This document shows positions 50,071 through 58,073 of a DNA stretch of 64,000 nt, in pieces. This DNA comes from SHVO01 sp050246995. Its GTDB lineage: Bacteria; Pseudomonadota; Alphaproteobacteria; Rhodospirillales; Rhodospirillaceae. The notes under the pieces were generated by a model. The model had not been told where the DNA came from and made no database searches. It was given only the letters and a program-made list of their open reading frames with translations. The first letter of the stretch is position 1. Each line of letters opens with the position of its first letter. The stretch lies in NCBI GenBank assembly GCA_050246995.1, contig JBFWVA010000007.1, positions 62,001 through 126,000 of the forward strand, in the 5' to 3' direction. The position numbers were made by a program, and so were the translations under genes.

Positions 50071-50437
50071 CGTATTGATCGAAGCGGCGCGCCAGCGCGA
50101 CGGCGTCTTCACGCGAAAGATCGAACACAAACAGGCCGGCCTCGGTTGGGCCGTTGTCCCCGGCGTCACGCCCGCGCGCGGGCAGATAAGCTTTGCCGAT
50201 TTCGCGGACCGCATCGATCAAAGCGCCGTGCGCCTTGGCGTTATCCTCTTCGGGCCGGACGTGGCTGCGCGGATTATAGGCGGTGATGAACACGCCGCTT
50301 TGCGCCCGGCGCGCCGCGAGGAGCGTATCGAGGCCGGGGTTCGCCTGATCCACCTGGAAGGCCAGCGGCCGGCCGTCGACGTCGACTTCGTAGATGGCTG
50401 CGCGGTACGCGGCGACGAGATCAGCGGGAACGGACAA
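50021..50437 (-). CDS. DUF3293 protein
   Basis: A 138-residue soluble protein with AAYRAAIYEVDVDG, GVFITAYNPRSH and the final FDQYATVLVEKGRPPSLIF, which fit DUF3293, a family of unknown function. Its end lies within the 3' end of the convergent Nudix gene. It follows the endonuclease/phosphatase gene by 9 bases on the minus strand and ends that operon. Confidence 0.75.
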   Translation of the reverse strand: MSVPADLVAAYRAAIYEVDVDGRPLAFQVDQANPGLDTLLAARRAQSGVFITAYNPRSHVRPEEDNAKAHGALIDAVREIGKAYLPARGRDAGDNGPTEAGLFVFDLSREDAVALARRFDQYATVLVEKGRPPSLIFS

Positions 50438-50446
50438 GGCGGGCCT

Positions 50447-51133
50447 CTAAATCGTAATGTCGGCGAACACTGGAAGGTGATCGGAGCCGTCGCGGCCGGC
50501 GGGGTCGACCCAGCTTGTGATCATCGCGCCTTCCGGCCGGCAGTAGATGCGGTCGAGGATCAACATAGGCCGGAACGACGGCCATGTGCGATGGTGCGTG
50601 CGGGAGGGCAGTACACCGGCCAAGGACCGGCGCACGGGGCCCCGCCATGGCCAATCATTGAAATCGCCAAGCATGATCGAGACCCGGTGATCGCTGGCGG
50701 CGATGCGCGCAAGTTGCCGGGCCTGGCGCCGCCGTTCCGTGAACCAGAGCCCTAGATGCACGGCGGACAGATTCACGAGCCCGTACGGCGTTTCGATATC
50801 GCACTCGATGGCGAAGCGCTTTTCAAACTTCCAATAGGAAAGGTCGTGCAGTTTAACATGGGCCATCGGCCAGCGGCTGATGACGGCGTGACCGTAGTGG
50901 CCATCCTCGGCCACTATCGTGCGTGCTTCCGCCTGATGTTCGCCCAGCGCATTGGTCAGGAACGCGAGCGGCGGCGGCTCGTCCGCGGGACGTCCACGGG
51001 AATCGATTTCCTGGAGCGCGACGATGTCGGGGTTGTGGGCTTTGATAAGGCGCACGATACGCCCGAGATCACGGCGGCCATCGGGACCGATCGCGCCGTG
51101 GATATTCCAAGTCATCACTCTAATTGACGGCAT
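50447..51133 (-). CDS. Endonuclease/exonuclease/phosphatase-family protein
   Basis: A 228-residue protein with the EEP fold: MTWNIHGAIG, IVALQEIDSRG with the metal-binding Glu, SAVHLGLWFTERRRQ, IMLGDFNDWPWRG and a final GSDHLPVFADI with the catalytic Asp-His. Members cut nucleic acids, phospholipids or phosphoinositides. The TGA of the TMEM64-like gene overlaps its ATG by one base (TGATG), so the two are coupled; a membrane-linked phosphodiesterase role is plausible. Confidence 0.85.
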   Translation of the reverse strand: MPSIRVMTWNIHGAIGPDGRRDLGRIVRLIKAHNPDIVALQEIDSRGRPADEPPPLAFLTNALGEHQAEARTIVAEDGHYGHAVISRWPMAHVKLHDLSYWKFEKRFAIECDIETPYGLVNLSAVHLGLWFTERRRQARQLARIAASDHRVSIMLGDFNDWPWRGPVRRSLAGVLPSRTHHRTWPSFRPMLILDRIYCRPEGAMITSWVDPAGRDGSDHLPVFADITI

Positions 51134-51810
51134 CAGGCCCTCGCCCGGCGCCTCATGGCGACCTGGAAGCCGTAAGACAGCGCGAGCCAGGCCGCGAGCA
51201 CGAGCGCAAGCATCGCGCCGCTCTGCATTGTCGGATGAGCAATGAACGACGAGACGCGGCGTCCCGCGACCGCGAGCACGATAAAGCCCGGCGCGAGGCC
51301 GAGGGCCGTACCGATCATATAGTCGGAGAAATGGACGCGCAGCGCGCCCGCGAACACATTCACGATGCTGAACGGCGCAATCGGGACGATCCGCAAGGTG
51401 GTGACGGTGACGATCCCGTGGCCGCCAATGCCGTTCCGGATCTTTTTGGCGCGCGAGCCCAAAAGATGTTCAAGCCGCGCGGTTCCGACGAGACGCCCGG
51501 CGCCGTATCCCGCCGCGGCGCTGGCGAGCGCGCCGACACACGCGTAGAGAATGCCCGTCCAAAGACCGAACGCAGCCGTGGTCGCCACGATCATGACGGT
51601 CACGGGGAATCCCACCAAACCGCCGGCCACATAAATGAGCGCGACAATGGCGATCGCGAGCGGATCGTGCCGGTAGCTGCGAAAAAACGCGATAACGGCG
51701 TCGGCGGTGGCGTACTCGCTGAGCGGGGTGAAGCGCCAAAGGAGAATGAGCGCGAGAAGGCATGCCAGCAGCACGCCGCCCAAAAGGAGGGCGCCGCGCA
51801 TATGAGACAT
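51133..51810 (-). CDS. TVP38/TMEM64-type (DedA-like) membrane protein
   Basis: A 225-residue protein with about six hydrophobic segments. The core GGLVGFPVTVMIVATTAAFG and the re-entrant-type VTTLRIVPIAPFSIVNVFAG are hallmarks of the VTT/SNARE-associated family, thought to be lipid scramblase or transporter-like. ATG 51810 is used although its ribosome binding site is poor. It overlaps the EEP gene by one base; EEP-TMEM64 pairs are common in bacteria, pointing to lipid metabolism. Confidence 0.82.
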   Translation of the reverse strand: MSHMRGALLLGGVLLACLLALILLWRFTPLSEYATADAVIAFFRSYRHDPLAIAIVALIYVAGGLVGFPVTVMIVATTAAFGLWTGILYACVGALASAAAGYGAGRLVGTARLEHLLGSRAKKIRNGIGGHGIVTVTTLRIVPIAPFSIVNVFAGALRVHFSDYMIGTALGLAPGFIVLAVAGRRVSSFIAHPTMQSGAMLALVLAAWLALSYGFQVAMRRRARA

Positions 51811-51883
51811 GTGGCCGCCGCGATGCGACGGCGAAACGTTCGAGTAAGTCTTTATCGCATCGTCTCCGGTCCCGATATCCGCG

Positions 51884-53368
51884 TTAAGCGGCGGACGCGA
51901 CGTTATATGGGAACGAAGGGGCGCCAACCCCAGCGCCGCGCGCGGCGCTGTGATAGACGTCGCGATACCGGCCAGCGGCCGCGCGCCAGCAATTGCGGCG
52001 TTCCATCGCCGCGCGCTTCATCTCAACAAAGTTCTTGCGGGAGCTGTACGCGCCGAAAGCTCGTCCGACCGCTTCCATGAAACCTTCCGACGAGAATTGA
52101 CCGAACAGAAACCCGGTGACGCCGTCCTTAATGGTGTCGCTGAGGCCGCCGGTACGGTGCGCGATCGGCAACGTGCCGAAACGCTGGGCATACTGCTGCG
52201 ACAGGCCGCAAGGCTCGAAGCGCGACGGCATCAGCAAGAAATCGCTGCCCGCATAGGCGCGCCGCGACAAGGTTTCGTCGAAACCGATGCGAACGGCCAC
52301 GCGGGCCGGATATTTGGACGCAAGGGCGCGCATCGACTTCTCGATGGCGGGATCACCCTCGCCGATCACGACAACCTGGCCGCCCTGACGCACGATGTGG
52401 TCGGCGGAGTCCTCGAGAAGGTCGAGGCCCTTCTGATGGACCAGACGCGAGATCACCGAGAACAGCGGCCCTGTGTCCGCGAGGCCAAAAGCGCCGCGCA
52501 CAAAAGCGGCGGTCTTTTCCTTGCCGGTAAAGTCGATGGAATCGAAGTGGTGTTCGAGATGCGGGTCGCGCGTGGGATCGAAGCTGTCGTCGATGCCGTT
52601 CAGGATGCCGGTGAGCTGGTTCTGCGCGGCGCGGTTCTTGAGCACGCCGTCGAGGCCGGCGCCGAATTCCGGCGTCAGGATCTCGCGCGCATAGGTCTCG
52701 CTGACCGTCGTCACATGCGAGGCGTACACGATACCCGCCTTGAGGAAGGACATGCGTCCGTAGAATTCGACGCCGTCCACGTTGTAGGCGGATTCCGGCA
52801 CGCCCAGCGCGGGCAAACGACTACGCTCGAACAGGCCCTGGTAGGCGAGATTGTGGATGGTCAGGATGCTGGGGACCTGCTGACCGCGCCACTTGAGATA
52901 AGCCGGCGTCAGCGCTGAAGCCCAGTCATTCACATGCACGACGTCGGCCGACCATGAGGCCTGGGCGCCGCTTCGCGTACCGGTGGCAATGTCCGCCGCC
53001 GCGAGAGCAAGACGCGCGAACCGCACATCGTTGTCCGCCCAATCGCGCGCGTTCTCGTCGCCGTACGGCGAACCGGGACGATCGTACAGCTCCGGCGCGA
53101 GCAACACATAGACAGGCAGCCCGTCATTGGTGTGGGTGAGTGCGACTTGGCAGGGTGGAATGGCGTTGAGGCCGGGCAGCGCGGCAACAACATGTGGGGC
53201 GCCGATCTTGGCGAGGACCTGCCGGTAGCCGGGAATCATGATGCGCGCATCGAGACCGCCGTCGCGCAGCACGCGCGGAAGATAAGCGGAGACTTCGCCG
53301 AGACCACCGGCCTTCACGAGGTCGGTGAGTTCAGACGTCACAAACAGGACGCGCTCGACATTCTGCAC
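51884..53368 (-). CDS. glgA: Glycogen synthase
   Basis: A 494-residue GT5 glucosyltransferase that extends alpha-1,4-glucan from ADP-glucose. VTSELTDLVKAGGLGEV carries the substrate-binding loop, HVNDWASALTP and ILTIHNLAYQGLF follow, and SRFEPCGLSQQYAQRFGTLP has the catalytic Glu. I use GTG 53368, which has GGAAGG at ideal spacing; the TTG at 53374 is too close to it. An EcfG-type promoter lies at 53516-53540. Other glycogen genes (glgB, glgC, glgP) are not in the window, so it stands as a single stress-linked gene. Confidence 0.92.
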   Translation of the reverse strand: MQNVERVLFVTSELTDLVKAGGLGEVSAYLPRVLRDGGLDARIMIPGYRQVLAKIGAPHVVAALPGLNAIPPCQVALTHTNDGLPVYVLLAPELYDRPGSPYGDENARDWADNDVRFARLALAAADIATGTRSGAQASWSADVVHVNDWASALTPAYLKWRGQQVPSILTIHNLAYQGLFERSRLPALGVPESAYNVDGVEFYGRMSFLKAGIVYASHVTTVSETYAREILTPEFGAGLDGVLKNRAAQNQLTGILNGIDDSFDPTRDPHLEHHFDSIDFTGKEKTAAFVRGAFGLADTGPLFSVISRLVHQKGLDLLEDSADHIVRQGGQVVVIGEGDPAIEKSMRALASKYPARVAVRIGFDETLSRRAYAGSDFLLMPSRFEPCGLSQQYAQRFGTLPIAHRTGGLSDTIKDGVTGFLFGQFSSEGFMEAVGRAFGAYSSRKNFVEMKRAAMERRNCWRAAAGRYRDVYHSAARGAGVGAPSFPYNVASAA

Positions 53369-53515
53369 GCGCAATACCCTTCCAAAACCCTGACGCAGAG
53401 TGCGCGAGCGTGTCAGCGGACACCGCAGCGTTCTGCATCATTCAAGATGAACTTGAGGTTCGCTCCACACGCATGCTCCGCGAAGACATGTGCGTCGCAC
53501 ACAACCCAAAGGCAG

Positions 53516-53540
53516 AACGGCGCCTTTTTGTGATTGTTCC
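53516..53540 (-). promoter_or_regulatory. EcfG-type general-stress promoter for glgA
   Basis: Minus strand: GGAAC at 53540-53536, 16-base spacer, CGTT at 53519-53516. The 290 bases between glgA and bdhA hold nothing else I can support. The leader would be about 140 bases. Confidence 0.68.
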
Positions 53541-53665
53541 CGGGCGCGGGAGAGCGCTAAGAGATTCTTTGGAAAGAAATAAATCGCGCTTTAGAAGCGC
53601 TTCAGTGTGCGGTCACGCGCATCATCTCATCCGCCTCCGCCAAGGCTTCGGCGGACACGTCGACG

Positions 53666-54439
53666 TTACGTCATGCTCCAGCCGTGGCTTACATTGAGCG
53701 ACTGACCGGTCAGCGCGTTGGTTTCGAACGCGGCGAAAAACAGAACGGCTTGCGCGACATCATCGACAGTGGAGAATTCTCCATCGACGGTGCCCTTCAG
53801 CATGATGTTTTTCACGACGTCTTCTTCGGAAATCCCCAAGGTCTTCGCCTGTTCGGGGATTTGTTTGTCGACGAGGGGTGTGCGCACAAATCCGGGGCAC
53901 ACGACGTTGGCGCGCACGCGGTGCGCCGCGCCTTCCTTGGCCACGACCTTGGCAAGCCCCATAAGGCCATGCTTCGCGGTGACATAGGGCGCCTTCAGCG
54001 GCGAGGCTTCCTTCGAATGTACCGAGCCCATGTAAATGACGGCGCCGCCGGTACCTTGTTTGTACATGTGGCGCAGCGCCGCGCGCGTGGTGAGGAACGC
54101 GCCGTCGAGGTGGATCGCCATCAGGCGCTGCCAGTCCTTGTAGGCAAAGTCCACCAACGGCGCGACGATCTGGATGCCGGCGTTGCTGACGAGAATGTCG
54201 ATCTTGCCGAAATGCTGGGCGGCGCGGTCGATACCCGCATCAACTTGGGATTCCTGGGTGACATCCATGGCGACGCCGAGCGCGTTGGGCCCGAGTTCGC
54301 GTGCGGTCGCGTCGGCCTGCGCCGCGTTGAGATCGGCGATGACGACTTTCGCACCGGCTTTCACGAAGACTTCGGCGATGCCGCGGCCGATACCGCTGGC
54401 GGCGCCCGTGACGACCGCGACCTTGCCCACAACCGACAT
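53666..54439 (-). CDS. bdhA: 3-hydroxybutyrate dehydrogenase
   Basis: A 257-residue short-chain dehydrogenase that oxidises (R)-3-hydroxybutyrate to acetoacetate with NAD. TGAASGIGRG is the cofactor motif, NAG follows, and the catalytic Ser, Tyr and Lys are in YMGSVHS and APYVTAKHG. The segments SVHSKEASP, KAPYVTAKHG and GFVRTPLVDKQI are those that separate BDH from other SDRs. ATG 54439 is 2 bases after the GST stop, so the two are cotranscribed. It works downstream of the PHB depolymerase encoded divergently. Confidence 0.9.
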   Translation of the reverse strand: MSVVGKVAVVTGAASGIGRGIAEVFVKAGAKVVIADLNAAQADATARELGPNALGVAMDVTQESQVDAGIDRAAQHFGKIDILVSNAGIQIVAPLVDFAYKDWQRLMAIHLDGAFLTTRAALRHMYKQGTGGAVIYMGSVHSKEASPLKAPYVTAKHGLMGLAKVVAKEGAAHRVRANVVCPGFVRTPLVDKQIPEQAKTLGISEEDVVKNIMLKGTVDGEFSTVDDVAQAVLFFAAFETNALTGQSLNVSHGWSMT

Positions 54440-54441
54440 TT

Positions 54442-55095
54442 TCAGAACTCCGCTTCCAGCTCTTCCACTTCCTCGGGTTCCGCTTTCGCCGCGTCCGTCC
54501 AGGCGATCACCGGTTCCCACGCGCAAATAGTATCGCAATACGCCGTGCAGACAGGATCGAGTTTTACGTCATAGGTAACGAAGCGCGTGCATACGGGGGC
54601 ATACATGGCGTCGGCCATGCTTGGCTCCTTACCGAACAGATACGGCCCGCCGTAACGCGCGAGACAGTCGCGCCAGATCTCGAGCACCCGCTCGATATCC
54701 GGTTTGGCGCCGGCCCAAACCTTGAAACCTGGAAAATGGGCCTTAAGGTTCATAGGAAGCGCTGAGCGCAGATTAAAAAACCCCGAGTGCATCTCGCCGC
54801 TGATGGAGCGGCAATGCGCGCGGGCCTTCGGGTCGGACGGAAGCAGCTTCGCACCCGGTTTCAGCTCGGCCAGATATTCGGCGATGGAGAGCGTGTCCCA
54901 GACCGTAAGCCCGTCGTGTTCAAGCTTCGGCGTCAGGAATGACGGCGATAATAAAAGGAGTTCCGCCCGACGTGTGGGGTCATCGATCGCGACCGTCTTT
55001 TCCTCGAATGCGAGGCCTGCCATTTTGCATAGGAGCCATCCGCGGAAGGACCAGGATGAGTAGTTTTTGCTGGAAATCGTGAGTGTTGCCGCCAT
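54442..55095 (-). CDS. Glutathione S-transferase
   Basis: A 217-residue GST. The thioredoxin-like N-terminal domain starts TISSKNYSSWSFRGWLLCK, with the active-site Ser in the SSW region and the cis-Pro in FLTPKLEHDG and DTLSIAEYL at the glutathione site; the helical C-terminal domain follows with the buried PYLFGKEPSMADAMYAP motif. ATG 55095 has GAGGG upstream. It is the first gene of a two-gene unit with bdhA and divergent from phaZ. Its link to PHB metabolism is unexplained. Confidence 0.9.
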   Translation of the reverse strand: MAATLTISSKNYSSWSFRGWLLCKMAGLAFEEKTVAIDDPTRRAELLLLSPSFLTPKLEHDGLTVWDTLSIAEYLAELKPGAKLLPSDPKARAHCRSISGEMHSGFFNLRSALPMNLKAHFPGFKVWAGAKPDIERVLEIWRDCLARYGGPYLFGKEPSMADAMYAPVCTRFVTYDVKLDPVCTAYCDTICAWEPVIAWTDAAKAEPEEVEELEAEF

Positions 55096-55229
55096 TTGGC
55101 CCTCGTGGCGGCCCCGGGGTTCCTCAACCTTACGGTTCGAAGCCGCCCAAGGATCATCTCGCACTGCAGCAAAAATTGCACTAGGCTTTTCCTGGGGAGA
55201 AGCCAGAATGGCGGACGAACTGGGTATAG

Positions 55230-56444
55230 ATGCTTTATTCGTTTTATGAACAACAGCGTACGTGGAGCGAGCCGCTTCGCCGGATGGCGGGCTTGGCGCG
55301 CGATACGCTTATGCCCCTTACATTGTGGCCCGGCGGCGCCGGTATGTCGCATGTGACGGCGGCGTTCGACCTTCTGTCACGCACCGCGCTAACCCACGAA
55401 CATCCCGGATACGACATCGATCACGTGCTGATCGACGGTCACCCCGTGCCGGTGACCGAGGAAGTCGCGGCCACCTCGCCGTTCTGCACGTTGCTGCGCT
55501 TCAGGAAACCCAGCATCACCGGCCAGCCCAAAGTGCTGGTGGTCGCGCCGCTGTCCGGTCACTTCGCGACACTTCTGCGCGATACCGTGCGTACGCTGCT
55601 TGCCGATCATGACGTTTTCCTGACCGATTGGCACAACGCGCGTGACATCCCCGTGACGCACGGCGACTTCGGCTTCGACGACTGTATCGAACATATCATC
55701 AGCTTCTTGGAGACCATCGGCCCGAACGCACATGTGATCGCGGTGTGTCAGCCGTGTGTGCAGGTGCTGGCCGCCGTGGCGGTGATGGCGGAGAACAAGA
55801 ATCCGGCCACGCCCCTTTCGATGACCCTTATGGCGGGGCCCATCGATACGCGGGTGCAGCCGACGAAGGTCAACGAGCTGGCGCTCAGCCACCCCATCGA
55901 ATGGTTCGAGCAGAACCTGATCACCGAAGTGCCCGCGAGCCTGCCCGGCGCCGGACGCAAGGTGTATCCGGGCTTCCTGCAACTTACCGCGTTCATGTCC
56001 ATGAACGGCGCGCGTCATGTAAAGGCGCATAACGATCTTTATTCCCACCTCGCGACCGGCGATGTGGAGCGCGCGAATGAGATCAAGACGTTCTACGACG
56101 AATACTTCGCGGTGTTCGATCTGCCGGCGCGCTTCTATCTCGAAACCGTTAAGCGCGTGTTCCAGGATGCCGATCTGGCGCGCGGCGCGCTGACGTACAA
56201 AGGCAAGGCCGTCCATCCGTCCGCGATCAAGAAAACCGCGCTGCTCACCGTTGAAGGTGAGCACGATGACATTTGCGCGGTGGGACAGACGCTGGCCGCG
56301 CACGACTTGTGCACGGGTTTGAAGCCTTTCCTCAAGCGCCATCACTTACAGGCGGGCGCCGGTCACTACGGCGTCTTTAGCGGCCGCAAATGGCGCACGC
56401 AAATTTATCCGCTCGTGCGCAACCTGATGCTCTCGGCCACATAG
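55230..56444 (+). CDS. phaZ: Intracellular polyhydroxyalkanoate depolymerase
   Basis: A 404-residue intracellular PHB depolymerase. MLYSFYEQQRTWSEPLRRMA and WHNARDIPVTHGDFGFDD are typical. The nucleophile is Cys173 in AVCQPCVQV, the cysteine version of the lipase box used by PhaZa1-type enzymes, with Asp in LTVEGEHDDI and His in AGAGHYGVFSG completing the triad. It releases 3-hydroxybutyrate from storage granules, which the divergent bdhA can oxidise. The ribosome binding site before ATG 55230 is weak. Confidence 0.93.
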   Translation: MLYSFYEQQRTWSEPLRRMAGLARDTLMPLTLWPGGAGMSHVTAAFDLLSRTALTHEHPGYDIDHVLIDGHPVPVTEEVAATSPFCTLLRFRKPSITGQPKVLVVAPLSGHFATLLRDTVRTLLADHDVFLTDWHNARDIPVTHGDFGFDDCIEHIISFLETIGPNAHVIAVCQPCVQVLAAVAVMAENKNPATPLSMTLMAGPIDTRVQPTKVNELALSHPIEWFEQNLITEVPASLPGAGRKVYPGFLQLTAFMSMNGARHVKAHNDLYSHLATGDVERANEIKTFYDEYFAVFDLPARFYLETVKRVFQDADLARGALTYKGKAVHPSAIKKTALLTVEGEHDDICAVGQTLAAHDLCTGLKPFLKRHHLQAGAGHYGVFSGRKWRTQIYPLVRNLMLSAT

Positions 56445-56574
56445 CGTCTGCGCGCGTTGCGCGCATCTCTCGCGGCAACGTGAGCCCCGTCTCCAATTTG
56501 ATCCGTTCCCGTCGCATTTTCTCCTCAATGCGGCGCTCAACTTGATGCCGAAGTGACGCGAACCGTTCGCGCAC

Positions 56575-56600
56575 GGAACCGGAGTCCAGTCTGTAACGTT
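56575..56600 (+). promoter_or_regulatory. EcfG-type general-stress promoter for the RcnB-like gene
   Basis: GGAAC at 56575-56579, 17-base spacer, CGTT at 56597-56600. A start near 56607 would leave about 60 bases before GTG 56670. Confidence 0.75.
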
Positions 56601-56669
56601 TTCACCCGGACTCAGTTCGTACGTGCCGGCTTTCCCCCGAGTCACACCGGCGATTTAGGAGAACCCCCC

Positions 56670-57572
56670 GTGAAAAAGCTCATCTTGAGCGCCACCGCTC
56701 TCACCTTCCTGGCCAGTTCCGTGGCCACGGCCCTGCCCGTGATCCCTGAGCAGCCCGCCGTGAAGAGCGCGACCCTTTCGCAGCTGGTGCAGTACCGCGG
56801 CGATGACCGCCGCGACGACGGTTACGACTTCAAGCGCGGTGACCGCCTGCCGCGCGGGCTGCGCAACAAGCGCTACGTTTATTACGATTGGCGCGAAAGC
56901 AATCTGGAGCGCCCGCCGCAGGGCTATCAGTGGATGATGATCGGTGATCAGTACGTCATGGCCTCGATCGCCAACGGTCAGATCCGCGAAGTGCGGAACG
57001 TGGAGCGCGTCGAACGCCGCGCCGACCGCGAAGAAAGGCGCGAGGAACGCCGCGAGGAACGCCGAGAGCAGCGTCAGTACAGCCGCGCGGAGCGGGAAGC
57101 GCAGTGGCGGGCCCGTTACGCCCGTCAGTACGATCTGAATGACGATCAATACTATCGCGAATGCAGTCGCAAGCCGGACCCGGCTGGCGCGCTTGTCGGT
57201 GCGGTGATCGGCGGCCTGCTCGGCAACGCCGCCGGCAATCGCCGCAATGAAACCGCCACGACGATCATGGGTGTGGTCGCCGGCGGCGCCATCGGCGCGG
57301 CTCTGACCAGCAAGCTGGACTGCCAAGACCGCAGCTACGCCTATAAGACCTACACCACCGGCTTCAACGCGGGCAAAGCCAACGCCTACTACGATTGGCG
57401 GAACCCGCAGTCCGGCACGCGCGGCCAGTTGCATGTGCTGGACTACTACGAAGACGAAGACAATTTCCGCTGCACGGTCTACAGCCAGAAGATCTGGATC
57501 GACGGACGTCCTGAAGAGGCCAGAGGGCGCGCATGCCAGCAGCCTGATGGCGCGTGGGCCATCATCGACTAA
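56670..57572 (+). CDS. Envelope protein with RcnB and glycine-zipper domains
   Basis: A 300-residue exported protein starting at GTG 56670 with AGGAG upstream. Signal peptide (KKLILSATALTFLASSVATA), then an RcnB-type repeat (NKRYVYYDWRESNLERPPQG, then YQWMMIGDQYVMASIANGQI), a charged Arg/Glu run (~115-155), a glycine-zipper membrane-like segment (GALVGAVIGGLLGNAAGN and GVVAGGAIGAALTSK) and a C-terminal domain like the 17-kDa surface antigen family. It probably spans or coats the outer membrane. Its last 15 codons are duplicated downstream as a 101-bp repeat. Confidence 0.82.
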   Translation: MKKLILSATALTFLASSVATALPVIPEQPAVKSATLSQLVQYRGDDRRDDGYDFKRGDRLPRGLRNKRYVYYDWRESNLERPPQGYQWMMIGDQYVMASIANGQIREVRNVERVERRADREERREERREERREQRQYSRAEREAQWRARYARQYDLNDDQYYRECSRKPDPAGALVGAVIGGLLGNAAGNRRNETATTIMGVVAGGAIGAALTSKLDCQDRSYAYKTYTTGFNAGKANAYYDWRNPQSGTRGQLHVLDYYEDEDNFRCTVYSQKIWIDGRPEEARGRACQQPDGAWAIID

Positions 57573-57776
57573 GGGTGTGTGCAGCGGCGCGCCCTCAATC
57601 TTTAGAGTGCCGGCCTTCGCCGGCGGGGCGCGCATGCCAGCAGCCTGATGGCGCGTGGGCCATCATCGACTAAGGGTGTGTGCAGCGGCGCGCCCTCAAT
57701 CTTTAAAATGCCGGCCTTCGCCGGCGGGGCGCGCGTGCCAGCAGCCTGATGGCGCTTGGGCCATCATCGACTAGCT
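57526..57776 (+). repeat. 2.5 direct repeats of 101 bp at the end of the RcnB-like gene
   Basis: Copies start near 57526, 57627 and 57728 with a period of 101 bases. The third stops after the equivalent of the gene's stop codon. Copy 1 includes the last codons and stop of the RcnB-like gene. Copies 1 and 2 hold the hairpin GCCGGCCTTCGCCGGC (57609-57624 in copy 1). Copies differ by one to a few bases. Confidence 0.88.
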
Positions 57777-57824
57777 TGATGCCGGTCCGCGTCTTGTAAC
57801 GCGATGATGTAAGAACCACGAACA

Positions 57825-57864
57825 CGCCCGGCAGGCCGTCCACGGCCTGCCGGGCGATCTGTTT
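57825..57864 (+). terminator. Strong hairpin, likely terminator
   Basis: A perfect 15-bp inverted repeat (57825-57839 with 57842-57856) around a 2-base centre, followed by ATCTGTTTTGG. It lies after the repeat array and before cstA. Confidence 0.65.
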
Positions 57865-58073
57865 TGGAAGAACACAAACGCGCGCGGTCGAGCGCGTTGT
57901 TCGCCGATCATTGTGCACCGCAGCAAAACCGCAGCGCAGCGTGGCCGCTAAAGACCACCTCCGTTTACAACAAAAACTGGTGTGCGGTTGATCAAAGATG
58001 CGCGCGCTCGCTTGCTATTTAGGGCGTCTTTTGTTTCAGTCGCACAATCAATCTGCAACGGAGGGGTTTTTCT
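57865..58073 (+). other. Upstream region of cstA
   Basis: About 210 bases without a gene. It ends in a strong ribosome binding site (GGAGGGG, 58060s). The promoter of cstA should be here, but I cannot fix its boxes, and I see no convincing CRP-like palindrome. Confidence 0.4.

Noticed and set aside
53410..53697. 95-residue frame between glgA and bdhA
   Set aside because: No ribosome binding site, odd composition, and it crosses the promoter-like site and the end of bdhA.
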